Assembly (NCBI GenBank): GCA_023390905.1
Contig: JAEWBY010000108.1
Coordinates: forward strand, 14,735-78,734
Source of the DNA: Pseudomonadota bacterium
GTDB lineage: Bacteria > Pseudomonadota > Gammaproteobacteria > Xanthomonadales > Xanthomonadaceae
DNA: 64,000 nucleotides
Direction of reading: 5' to 3'
The position numbers and the translations under genes were made by a program. Below are positions 6,881-14,639 of this stretch, piece after piece (position 1 is the first letter of the stretch; every line of letters begins with the position of its first letter). The notes below the pieces were generated by a model. It was not told where the DNA came from. It did not search any database and saw only the letters and a list, made by a program, of their open reading frames with translations.

Positions 6881-8496
6881 GGGCACTCGACGCGCGCCAT
6901 TCGCTCTCCGTGTGGGGCAACGTGGGCGTCATGTCGCTGCTGCTCGTGATCGCGGTGGTCTTCGCACGCCTGCATGCATCGCCGTGGTGGCTGGCTGCTC
7001 CGGATGCTTCGGCGACGTGGATCGCGGGCGGGATTGTCGCGACCTACATCGCGTTCACCGCGTGGTGTCTGCGGCCGCGTGGATCCGCAGTGGACTCGAA
7101 TGCGGCGGCGGGCAAGGACGTCATCACCGTGGTCCACGCCAGCCAGACCGGCTTTGCCCAGGTGCTGGCCGAGCGCAGCGCCAAATCCCTGCGCGCGGCC
7201 GGTCTGGCTGTCGTTTCGCGCTCGTTGGAAACCGTGACGGCTGAAGACCTGAGCGGACGCATGCTGTTCATCGCCAGCACGACCGGAGAAGGGGATCCGC
7301 CGGATCACGCGCTGGGTTTCGTCCGTCGCGTGATGTCGCAGACACCCGATCTGCATGGACTGCATTACGCGGTGCTCGCATTGGGCGATCGCGAATACGA
7401 CCACTTCTGCGGGTTCGGGATCCAACTGGACGATTGGCTGCGCCAGCATGGCGCGCAGCCGTTGTTCGATCGCGTGGATGTGGACAATGCCGACGAGAGC
7501 GCGCTTCGGCACTGGCAGCATCATCTCGGACAGCTCGGCGGCGTGACCGATCTGCCGGATTGGGATACGCCGCGCTACGAAACGTGGCGTTTGAGCGAAC
7601 GCCGTCTGCTCAATCCCGGTTCCGTCGGTGGGCCCGCCTACCATCTGGCGCTGCAACCGCCCGATGGGCTGACGCCAGCGTGGCAGGCCGGTGATCTGGT
7701 GGAGATCGGACCGCGCAATTCGATGGAGGTGGTGGCTTCGTTCCTTCGGTCGTGCGGCTGGGAGGCCGGTGCGCGCATTTCGGTCGATGGCGAAGTGCGG
7801 ACGCTCGGCGACGTGCTGGCCGAACGCCAGCTTCCGCCGCCCGGCGGCACGCACGGCCGGAATCCCGAGCAGCTTCTGGAAACACTGCCGCGCCTTGCGC
7901 ATCGCGAATATTCGATCGCCTCCATTCCAGAGGATGGCTCGATCGAGTTGCTGGTCAGGCTGATGCAGCGTCCGGACGGCCAGGCCGGGCTGGGCAGCGG
8001 CTGGCTCTGCCTGCACGCGCCTATTGGCGGAAACATTGACGTGCGCATCCGCCGCAATGCGAACTTCCACGCGCCGGCCGCACCGGTGCCGATGATCCTG
8101 ATCGGCAACGGCACCGGACTGGCAGGGCTGCGCGCGCACATCAAGCAGCGCGCGGCGCAGGGCGTCGGGCGCATCTGGTTGATGTTCGGCGAGCGCAGTC
8201 GCGCGCACGATTTTTTCCATCAACCAGAACTGGAAGCCTGGCAGCGCGCGGGCGTCATCGAACGCATGACGCTGGCGTTTTCCCGCGATCAGCCAGAGCG
8301 CCGTTATGTGCAGGACGAAGTACGAGCGGCCGCCGTCGAGATCCGGCAATGGGTTGAGGCCGGCGCGGCCATCCATGTGTGCGGCAGTCTGGACGGCATG
8401 GCGCCGCGCGTGGATGTTGCACTCATCGACGTGCTGGGCGAAGCGGTGCTGGATGCGCTGCGGGTCTCGGGCCGCTATCGGCGCGATGTCTACTGA
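6877..8496 (+). CDS. Membrane-anchored CysJ-like flavodoxin/FAD/NADPH reductase
   Basis: Protein of 539 residues. Two N-terminal membrane helices (about 12-30 and 45-64) would anchor a cytoplasmic diflavin module. The FMN-binding flavodoxin domain (about 81-215) shows HASQTGFA, STTGEGDPP and LGDREYDHFCG. The FAD domain has REYSIAS, and the NADPH domain has LIGNGTGLAG and an RYRRDVY C-terminus as in sulfite reductase CysJ. No cysteine-biosynthesis gene is nearby. As the last gene of the PepSY operon it is the likely electron donor: NADPH to FAD to FMN to the membrane protein. Its last 7 bases overlap the convergent hutD. Confidence 0.88.
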   Translation: MRALDARHSLSVWGNVGVMSLLLVIAVVFARLHASPWWLAAPDASATWIAGGIVATYIAFTAWCLRPRGSAVDSNAAAGKDVITVVHASQTGFAQVLAERSAKSLRAAGLAVVSRSLETVTAEDLSGRMLFIASTTGEGDPPDHALGFVRRVMSQTPDLHGLHYAVLALGDREYDHFCGFGIQLDDWLRQHGAQPLFDRVDVDNADESALRHWQHHLGQLGGVTDLPDWDTPRYETWRLSERRLLNPGSVGGPAYHLALQPPDGLTPAWQAGDLVEIGPRNSMEVVASFLRSCGWEAGARISVDGEVRTLGDVLAERQLPPPGGTHGRNPEQLLETLPRLAHREYSIASIPEDGSIELLVRLMQRPDGQAGLGSGWLCLHAPIGGNIDVRIRRNANFHAPAAPVPMILIGNGTGLAGLRAHIKQRAAQGVGRIWLMFGERSRAHDFFHQPELEAWQRAGVIERMTLAFSRDQPERRYVQDEVRAAAVEIRQWVEAGAAIHVCGSLDGMAPRVDVALIDVLGEAVLDALRVSGRYRRDVY

Positions 8497-9086
8497 TCCA
8501 CTCCGGCAAGCGGCTCCAGCCGGATTGCCAGCAGCTCGCCGGCGCCTTCCAGCGCATGACGCGCGCGCGGCGTGGCGAAGGGCAGTATCGCGGTGTCGCC
8601 GGCCTGCATCGGCGGCAGGCCCGAATCGGCGCCGAAGTTCGCATGCCCGGCGAGCAGATGGATCGCCCAGCCGACATGCGGGTCGGTGAAGAACAGCATT
8701 GATCCGACCAGCGGACGATGCAGAAGTTCGGCGCGTACGGTTTCCCGCCGCCACATCAGGTTGAAGTCGTGCGTGGGTCCCTCGACCAGTTCGCCCCTCA
8801 CTTCGCGCTCGCCGGGGAAACGGCAACGTCCGTGCGGTGGCTCCAGTTGGACCGAAGCGCCGTCCTCGAATCTCAGCCGCAGGCCGTTGCCACGCAGCAG
8901 GACCAGTTCGCGCTCGATGCCGGGAAACCGCGAGAAGGATGAATCCTGTTCGATCTCGGCAATCGACAACCGCCAGTCCCAGTCATCGTGGTCAGGCACG
9001 CGGACGATTTCGCGCGTCCATCCCAGCCCGTTTTTCCAGCGAACGCGGCGGTATTCGTTGGACGGAATGACGTGTGCGGTGTTCAC
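8490..9086 (-). CDS. hutD: HutD family cupin protein
   Basis: Protein of about 198 residues. GTG at 9086 is chosen because it gives the family-like start MNTAHVIPSNEYRRVRWKNG and has GGCGAG ahead of it; an ATG at 9146 would run through a long stem-loop. The RWKNGLGWTREI motif and the cupin-like beta pattern (WRLSIAEI, FPGIERELVLL, HDFNLM) are typical of HutD, often linked to histidine use and proposed to bind formylglutamate. No other hut gene is present here, so the role in this organism is open. It converges with and slightly overlaps the flavoprotein gene. Confidence 0.8.
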   Translation of the reverse strand: MNTAHVIPSNEYRRVRWKNGLGWTREIVRVPDHDDWDWRLSIAEIEQDSSFSRFPGIERELVLLRGNGLRLRFEDGASVQLEPPHGRCRFPGEREVRGELVEGPTHDFNLMWRRETVRAELLHRPLVGSMLFFTDPHVGWAIHLLAGHANFGADSGLPPMQAGDTAILPFATPRARHALEGAGELLAIRLEPLAGVDQ

Positions 9087-9130
9087 GACAGGCTCGCCAG
9101 GGGGTTGCCGGATTCTACCCGCACACAGCA

Positions 9131-9165
9131 CATCGCCCAGGCGCATCGGCTGCGTCTGGGCGATG
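9131..9165. other. Long stem-loop between hutD and comEA
   Basis: CATCGCCCAGGCGCA and TGCGTCTGGGCGATG form a 15-bp stem (one G-T pair) around a 5-nt loop TCGGC. No T-run follows on either strand, so it is not a classic terminator. On the minus strand it lies after comEA and before hutD, where it could act as a transcript-end or processing signal. Confidence 0.5.
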
Positions 9166-9173
9166 AGTTACTT

Positions 9174-9298
9174 CCCTGTCGGCATCCTGCCGAACGCAGA
9201 CATCCTGTCCGCTCCTGTCCCTGTGCATTCCGCACGTTGATCCCTGAAATCAGTACATCCCTGTCGGCCTCCTGCCTGTCCCCCCTCGGCATCCTGCC
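9174..9298. repeat. Three imperfect copies of a short repeat, hutD-comEA gap
   Basis: CCCTGTCGGCATCCTGCC at 9174-9191 recurs at 9259-9276 with one change (A to C), and a shorter copy (CCTCGGCATCCTGCC) ends at 9297. Related fragments (CATCCTGTCC, CTCCTGTCCCTG) lie between. No protein is supported here. It looks like a degenerate intergenic repeat. Confidence 0.5.
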
Positions 9299-9355
9299 CC
9301 TCAGCCGGAATGGTTGCGATCCTGCATCCATCCGGCATGGGTTGTTGCGTACGCT

Positions 9356-9697
9356 TCAGCGCCGGACCACGGGCGCCGCTGCGGCGGCCGACTTGCCTGC
9401 CGCGGTCGCGGCGGGCGGTGCGGCGCTGGCACGCAGTTCGATACGGTCGCGATTGCGTTCCACCGTTTTCAAACCGATGCCCTTGACCATCGCCAGTTCT
9501 TCGGCACTCTTGAACGGTCCGTGTGTCTTCCGGTATTCGACGATGGCCTGCGCCTTCGCCTGACCGATGCCATCCAGGGCGGACTCGAGTGTTGCGGCGT
9601 CTGCCGTGTTGATGTTCACCTTGTCGGCGGCAAACGCGCTCCCGACCAGCATCAACGACAACACGACGGACTTCAGAACTGCACTCAGCGATTTCAT
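9356..9697 (-). CDS. ComEA-like secreted helix-hairpin-helix protein
   Basis: Protein of 113 residues with a signal peptide (cleavage near AFA-AD, residue 23-24) followed by the ComEA core: VNINTADAATLESALDGIG, then a second hairpin with MVKGIGLKTVERN. These helix-hairpin-helix turns bind double-stranded DNA without sequence preference, as in ComEA proteins that draw DNA through the periplasm during natural transformation. The tail (from about residue 88) is low-complexity Ala/Pro. The RBS GGAAGG is clear. It is divergent from the M20 peptidase gene. Type IV pilus retraction genes lie elsewhere in the window, which fits a competence role. Confidence 0.85.
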   Translation of the reverse strand: MKSLSAVLKSVVLSLMLVGSAFAADKVNINTADAATLESALDGIGQAKAQAIVEYRKTHGPFKSAEELAMVKGIGLKTVERNRDRIELRASAAPPAATAAGKSAAAAAPVVRR

Positions 9698-9849
9698 GGC
9701 TAACCTTCCTTGTGGCTATGGATTGATTCCTTCGGGAAACTTCCGTCTCCTCCGTCGGCCCGGGATTCCCTCCCTGAGCTGACGTCGCCAGTCTGGTTCG
9801 CCAGTGGAAGCCAAGGTATCGTCCCTGCGCTACGAAAGCTGCCGGGAAA

Positions 9850-9890
9850 CCCCGCAAGTTCGTGTAGGAAAATTCCTACACGCTGCGGGG
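9850..9890. promoter_or_regulatory. Large inverted repeat between comEA and the M20 peptidase gene
   Basis: Two nested inverted repeats share a centre: CCCCGCA ... TGCGGGG (9850-9856, 9884-9890) outside and CGTGTAGGAA-AA-TTCCTACACG (9861-9882) inside, 17 paired positions in all. Three bases downstream is a -10-like TAGAAT (9893-9898). The inner palindrome sits where the -35 would be, so it is a candidate operator for the peptidase gene. The rest of the 9698-9928 gap holds no gene. Confidence 0.55.
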
Positions 9891-9928
9891 CGTAGAATGC
9901 GGGTTTGCATTCGCATGCTGGAGCTTCC

Positions 9929-11419
9929 ATGGATACCGCCAAGATCGACCGCTACGTCAGTGAAAAGTGGGATGACGACATCGTCCCGCAACTGGTCGAA
10001 TACATCCGCATCCCCAACAAGTCGCCGATGTTCGACCGCGACTGGGTGGCCAACGGGTACATGGAGGCCGCAGTCCAGCTGATGGAACGCTGGGCCCGGG
10101 CGCAGGAGATTCCCGGCCTGCAGGTGGAAGTCGTGCGCTTGGAAGGCCGCACACCGCTGATCTTCCTCGAGATTCCGGCCAGCGGCCCGGAGACCGGGCA
10201 GGACACCGTGCTGCTTTACGGTCATCTGGACAAGCAGCCGGAAATGACAGGCTGGGATGCCGATCTCGGTCCGTGGAAGCCGGTGCTGAAGGGCGACAAG
10301 CTGTACGGGCGCGGAGGCGCCGACGATGGCTACGCGCTCTTCGGCTCGCTCGCCGCGATCCAGGCGCTGCAGGAACAGGGCGCCCCGCATGCACGCTGCG
10401 TCATCCTGATCGAGGCCTGCGAGGAATCCGGCAGCTACGATTTGCCCGCCTATGTCGATCATCTGGCTGACCGCATTGGCCAGCCTTCGCTGGTCGTGTG
10501 CCTGGATTCGGGCTGCGGCAACTACGATCAACTCTGGTGCACGACGTCACTGCGCGGACTGGCGGGCGGCAACTTCACCGTCAAGGTGCTGAGCGAAGGC
10601 GTGCATTCGGGTGATGCCTCCGGCGTGGTGCCGTCCAGTTTCCGTCTGCTGCGGCAGTTACTCTCGCGGCTGGAGGACGAGAACACCGGCCGCATCCTTC
10701 CGGACGGCCTGCAGGTGGAGATTCCGGCCGATCGCCTGGCGCAGGCGAAGGAAGCCGCGCGCGTGCTCGACACCGCAGTGTTCGACAAATTCCCGTTCCT
10801 GCCGGGCATGACGCCGATGGCCGAGGATCTGACCGAACTCGTCCTCAACCGCACATGGCGGCCCGCGCTTTCGGTGACCGGCGTCGATGGCATGCCGCCG
10901 CTGTCGTCGGCCGGCAACGTGCTGCGTCCGCATACCTCGGTCAAGCTGTCGCTGCGCCTGCCGCCTACGCTGGATGGCAAGCAGGCCGGCGCGCTGCTGA
11001 AGGAACTGCTGCTTGCGAATCCTCCCAATGGCGCACAGGTCAGCCTTGATCTGGAAAAAGCCAGCACCGGCTGGAACGCGCCGGCGATGTCACCGTGGCT
11101 GGAAAAGGCGATCGATGCATCGAGCCGGGAATTCTTCGGCGCGCCGGCCATGTACATGGGCGAAGGCGGCACCATTCCGTTCATGGGCATGCTGGGCGAG
11201 AAGTTCCCCGGCGCACAGTTCATGATCACCGGCGTGCTGGGCCCGCATTCGAACGCGCATGGCCCGAACGAATTCCTGCACATCCCGATGGGCAAGAAGG
11301 TGACCGCGTGCGTGGCGCGGGTCATCGCCGAGCATCACGCCGCGAGCGTGCGTGGCGAGACCATGGGCGTGGCGGCGGTGGCCGGCGGCGATCAGCACGG
11401 CGATCACGGCTGCTGCTGA
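9929..11419 (+). CDS. M20 family metallopeptidase (dipeptidase-like)
   Basis: Cytoplasmic zinc peptidase of 496 residues, start ATG 9929 with CTGGAG 6 bases ahead (an in-frame ATG at 9905 lacks a site). Di-zinc motifs are visible: GHLDK (H99, D101), GGADDG (D132), EACEESG (catalytic E165 and ligand E166), and a C-terminal AHGPNE with the last His. The lid domain between about 200 and 330 carries VHSGDASG. This matches M20 peptidases that cut small peptides. The last residues (GGDQHGDHGCC) form an unusual His/Cys tail with metal-binding look. No signal peptide. Preceded by a large palindrome, followed by a terminator. Confidence 0.85.
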   Translation: MDTAKIDRYVSEKWDDDIVPQLVEYIRIPNKSPMFDRDWVANGYMEAAVQLMERWARAQEIPGLQVEVVRLEGRTPLIFLEIPASGPETGQDTVLLYGHLDKQPEMTGWDADLGPWKPVLKGDKLYGRGGADDGYALFGSLAAIQALQEQGAPHARCVILIEACEESGSYDLPAYVDHLADRIGQPSLVVCLDSGCGNYDQLWCTTSLRGLAGGNFTVKVLSEGVHSGDASGVVPSSFRLLRQLLSRLEDENTGRILPDGLQVEIPADRLAQAKEAARVLDTAVFDKFPFLPGMTPMAEDLTELVLNRTWRPALSVTGVDGMPPLSSAGNVLRPHTSVKLSLRLPPTLDGKQAGALLKELLLANPPNGAQVSLDLEKASTGWNAPAMSPWLEKAIDASSREFFGAPAMYMGEGGTIPFMGMLGEKFPGAQFMITGVLGPHSNAHGPNEFLHIPMGKKVTACVARVIAEHHAASVRGETMGVAAVAGGDQHGDHGCC

Positions 11420-11448
11420 TTGGCGCCAGAGCGTCGCAGGACCGAAGG

Positions 11449-11480
11449 AAGGCCGGCACATGCCGGCCTTTCCTGTCTTG
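11449..11480 (+). terminator. Rho-independent terminator after the M20 peptidase
   Basis: Perfect 10-bp inverted repeat AAGGCCGGCA / TGCCGGCCTT with a 2-nt spacer, followed by TCCTGTCTT. In RNA the inner pairs open to form a small loop. Confidence 0.75.
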
Positions 11481-11548
11481 CCGGCCCAATGGTTGAGTCC
11501 GCTGCGCTGGGTTACCCTGCGTCCACCCCACTCGACCGGAGCCTTTCG

Positions 11549-11818
11549 ATGGAACAGATTTTTGGTGGCGGCATTCTCTGGACCCTGCTCATCGGCCTGC
11601 TGGCGGGCCTGCTCGCGCGTGCGCTCAAGCCCGGCGACGACAAGCTCGGCATCTTCTGGACCATCGTGCTCGGCATCGCCGGCGCCCTGCTCGCGCGCTT
11701 TGTCGGCGGCGCACTGGGCTGGTACGGACCGGAGGAACCGGCCGGCTTCATTGCCTCGGTGGTCGGCGCCATCATTCTGCTGATCCTCTACGGCTTGATC
11801 CGCAAGAAGAAGGCGTGA
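11549..11818 (+). CDS. GlsB/YeaQ/YmgE family membrane protein
   Basis: Small inner-membrane protein of 89 residues (the family is 80-90). Start ATG 11549 has CCGGAG 7 bases ahead. Three hydrophobic segments (about 8-27, 36-54 and 66-83) are rich in Gly, as in the transglycosylase-associated YeaQ family: LIGLLAGLLAR, GIAGALLARFVGG, SVVGAIILLILYGLI, ending in a basic RKKKA tail. Members are linked to general stress responses, but the molecular role is not known. It is a single gene between a terminator and the hydrolase gene. Confidence 0.88.
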   Translation: MEQIFGGGILWTLLIGLLAGLLARALKPGDDKLGIFWTIVLGIAGALLARFVGGALGWYGPEEPAGFIASVVGAIILLILYGLIRKKKA

Positions 11819-11902
11819 TCACGCGCGCCTGTCGTTCCTCGCGGGCGCTTTCATAATTCTTCATCCGGATTTCCGGCGTTTCATGTAGGCCGGGTATCGA
11901 AT

Positions 11903-11926
11903 GCGGACTCCCAACACGGAGTCCGC
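11903..11926 (+). promoter_or_regulatory. Stem-loop that hides the ribosome-binding site of the serine hydrolase
   Basis: GCGGACTCC (11903-11911), loop CAACAC, GGAGTCCGC (11918-11926) form a perfect 9-bp stem ending 3 bases before the ATG at 11930. The GGAG Shine-Dalgarno (11918-11921) is inside the 3' arm, so the folded leader would block translation. No T-run follows. Confidence 0.55.
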
Positions 11927-11929
11927 TTC

Positions 11930-13054
11930 ATGCCTCGATCACTGCTGGCCTGCTGTGCCTCGGTCCTGCTGGCCGCGCTCGCGCTGCCCATCCACGCCGC
12001 ACCCTACTCGCCCCCGCCGCGCCATGACGACGGCTGGCCCGTGGCCAGCGCGCTCGAAACCGGTTGGCAGACGGGCAGGTTCGATGAACTCGAAGCCGCG
12101 ATCGCGCGAGGCGATTTCCCCGGTGTGACCAGCATCGTCGTCGCCAAGGACGGGCGGCTGGTCTATGAGCGGTACTTCGGCGAAGGCGGGCCGGACGTGC
12201 TCAACGACACCCGTTCGGCGACCAAGAGCGTGACCGCCATGCTGGTCGGCGCGGCCATCGATCGCGGGCGCATTCCATCGGTGCAGGCGCGCGCTTACGA
12301 CTTCTTCGCCGATCTGGCGCCCTGGCAGCACGCAAGTGAGCGCAAGGCGCGCATCACGCTGGAAGATCTGCTGACGATGAGCTCGGCCTGGGAATGCGAC
12401 GACGAGAACCAGTTTTCGGCCGGCAATGAAGAACGCATGTACCTCAGCGAAAGCTGGACGCGCTTCGCGCTGGATCTGCCGCTGCGGGGGTTCGCGCCGT
12501 GGATGAGGCGACCGGAGGACAGTCCGCACGGGCGTGCGTTTTCGTACTGCACGGCCGGCAGTTTCCTGCTGGGTGCGATCGTCGAACGCGCGACCGGGCA
12601 GGCCCTGGCCGATTTCGCTGGCGACGCACTGGAAAAGCCGCTCGGCATCCGGACATCGAAGTGGAACCGCGCGTCCGAAGGCGTGGGCATGGGCGGCGGC
12701 GGCACGCGCTATCGCAGCCGCGACCTGGCCAAGTTGGGACAGGTGATGGTCGACGGCGGACGCTGGCAGGGCCGCCGCATCCTTTCACCCGAGTGGGTGC
12801 GCGCGAGCCTGACCGTCCATGCACAGGCACGCGAGGACGCCGACTATGGATATCAGTTCTGGCGCTTCCGCTATCCGTTCCGCGACGGCCAGTTGCCGGC
12901 ATGGTCGATGTCGGGCAACGGCGGCAACTATGTCTTCATCGTGCCGGAGCACCGCCTGGTCGCCGTGATCACGCGCACCTCGTACAACCAACGCAACGTG
13001 CATCCGCAATCGCAGCAGATGTTCGCCGACTACCTGCTCAGGGCGATGCCGTGA
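11930..13054 (+). CDS. Secreted serine hydrolase, class C beta-lactamase fold
   Basis: Protein of 374 residues with a signal peptide (cleavage near HAA-PY, about residue 24). The penicillin-binding/beta-lactamase-fold catalytic set is visible: SATK (nucleophile S96, K99), Y206-C-T, and a C-terminal SGNGGN in the place of the KTG box. The missing Lys in that box argues against a true beta-lactamase and for an esterase or peptidase of this fold. It acts in the periplasm or outside. Its ribosome site lies inside a stem-loop. Its 3' end overlaps the convergent regulator gene by 17 bp. Confidence 0.82.
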   Translation: MPRSLLACCASVLLAALALPIHAAPYSPPPRHDDGWPVASALETGWQTGRFDELEAAIARGDFPGVTSIVVAKDGRLVYERYFGEGGPDVLNDTRSATKSVTAMLVGAAIDRGRIPSVQARAYDFFADLAPWQHASERKARITLEDLLTMSSAWECDDENQFSAGNEERMYLSESWTRFALDLPLRGFAPWMRRPEDSPHGRAFSYCTAGSFLLGAIVERATGQALADFAGDALEKPLGIRTSKWNRASEGVGMGGGGTRYRSRDLAKLGQVMVDGGRWQGRRILSPEWVRASLTVHAQAREDADYGYQFWRFRYPFRDGQLPAWSMSGNGGNYVFIVPEHRLVAVITRTSYNQRNVHPQSQQMFADYLLRAMP

Positions 13055-14636
13055 TGCGTGCGAGCAGTGCCGGCGGAATGCGCGCGCGCTCGGCCTCCAC
13101 GCGCCGCTGCATGGCGTCGATGCTGCGCGCGAATTCGGGCTCGGCCGACAGCGACTTGAACCACGGTGACACGCGCAGGTAGTCGCTGTCGCGATAGCCG
13201 GCGGAGACGGCGCGCTGCAACGCCGACAACGCACCGGCGCGATCGCCGCCGGCTTCGCGCAGCACCACCACTTCCAGCCAGTCGGAGGGATAGCCCGCAC
13301 CTGCCTCGAGTTCCTCCGCCATCGCATCGGCACGTTGCCGCGCCCAGGCCGGATCCACGTGGCCGGCCTGCACGCGCGCAAGCGTCACGGGCAGGCTGGC
13401 CTGCGGCCGCAACCGGACCGCCGCCGCGCAGGCCGTGGCCGCGGCGGCACCGTCATCACGCAACAGCGCCAGTTCCGCCGCCAGCAGATGCAGATCGACG
13501 TGGTCGGTTCCGCGCAGCAGGGCTTCGCGCAAGGCCGTGTCCGCCTCGCTCAGGCGACCATGGCGGAACAGGAAACGCGGCCACGCGCTGTTGGAGAACA
13601 CGTTGTCCGGATACAGCGCAAAGCTGCGCCGATAACGTTCCTCCGCCGCGTGCGGATAACCGAGCAGATCCAGGTTAGCTGCAATCTGCAACGGCAGAAA
13701 GCGCACGCGTGCCGGATCACCGCGCAGGGCGTGATTGGCGATCACCGCATCGGCCAGGCGGCCCTTGCGTTCGTACAGATAGGCGGCCGAGGCGCGACTG
13801 TTGTCGTCGGCGGGATCGAGTTGATAGGCACGCTCGTAATGACGCAGGGCGTCGTCGATGCGTCCGCGGCAATCGAAGGCGTACCCGAGCGCCGACTGCG
13901 CACGCGCGTTGCCGGGTTGCGCCGCGGCCACTTCGTTGGCCAGATGCTGCGCGCGCATCGCCCATTGCGGCGGGAAGTTGAACAGGCAGACGCGCGCGCT
14001 GTAGGCGCGGCTCAATCCAAGGCGCGCACGGACGTCCCGCGGCGCCGATTGCAGCACCTGCTGGTACAGGCCGATCGCGCGTTCGTTGTCATCGCGCTGG
14101 CCGATGCCCGCATAGTACGCGGCGCGCTCGTTGAGTGCATCGACCTGCGAAACCGTAGCGGCCGGTGTGGCGTCATCGTGGGCCCGGCCGGCATACCACG
14201 CCGAGCCCGCCGCCGCGAGGATGACGATGAGCAACGGCACCAGGATCCACGGCGAAAACCTGCGCGTCCGGGCCGGCTTCGTTTTCTGCTGCGGTGCCAC
14301 GGGTTCCTCGACCGCGACCGGCTCCGGCGGCACGCAGAGCTGATAGCCCTGCCCGCGCACCGAACGCAGGTAGCGCGGCTGGCGGCCGTCATCGCCCAGC
14401 GCCTGCCGCAGCAGCTTGACCCGCTGCGTCACCGTCTCCTCGTTGACGATTGCCGGCGCCCAGACCTGTTCGATCAATTCATCGAAGCCGACGACGCGAT
14501 CGCCCTGCGCCAGCAGATAGCGCAGCAACTGGAAACTCAGCCCGGCGACGTTCAAACGCTCGCCGTCGCGCTCGACGCGCTGGCGCTGAAGATCGATCAG
14601 CAGATCATCCAGGCGGTAGCGCGCGGCCGGCTCCAA
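13038..14636 (-). CDS. CadC-like transmembrane regulator: winged helix, one membrane helix, TPR domain
   Basis: Protein of 532 residues. The N-terminal 100 residues form an OmpR-type winged-helix DNA-binding domain (VTQRVKLLRQALGDDG, YLRSVRGQGYQL). A basic stretch (TRRFSPW) then leads to one membrane helix at about 129-148. The periplasmic remainder is helical and reads as tetratricopeptide repeats (A-x-LGY-x-x-A-F patterns such as ARAQSALGYAFDCRGR). This is the one-component plan of CadC and ToxR: sensing outside, DNA binding inside. The start is TTG 14636, 3 bases after the xanB stop, so it is co-transcribed with xanB. Target genes are unknown. Confidence 0.85.
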   Translation of the reverse strand: MEPAARYRLDDLLIDLQRQRVERDGERLNVAGLSFQLLRYLLAQGDRVVGFDELIEQVWAPAIVNEETVTQRVKLLRQALGDDGRQPRYLRSVRGQGYQLCVPPEPVAVEEPVAPQQKTKPARTRRFSPWILVPLLIVILAAAGSAWYAGRAHDDATPAATVSQVDALNERAAYYAGIGQRDDNERAIGLYQQVLQSAPRDVRARLGLSRAYSARVCLFNFPPQWAMRAQHLANEVAAAQPGNARAQSALGYAFDCRGRIDDALRHYERAYQLDPADDNSRASAAYLYERKGRLADAVIANHALRGDPARVRFLPLQIAANLDLLGYPHAAEERYRRSFALYPDNVFSNSAWPRFLFRHGRLSEADTALREALLRGTDHVDLHLLAAELALLRDDGAAAATACAAAVRLRPQASLPVTLARVQAGHVDPAWARQRADAMAEELEAGAGYPSDWLEVVVLREAGGDRAGALSALQRAVSAGYRDSDYLRVSPWFKSLSAEPEFARSIDAMQRRVEAERARIPPALLARITASP

Positions 14637-14639
14637 TGC

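Noticed and set aside
6877..8496. Sulfite reductase flavoprotein CysJ
   Set aside because: Two membrane helices and the operon context do not fit; no cysI or cysH is nearby.
11930..13054. AmpC-type beta-lactamase
   Set aside because: SxxK and Y-x-T are present, but the KTG box is replaced by SGNGGN, and there is no AmpR neighbour; kept as a general serine hydrolase.
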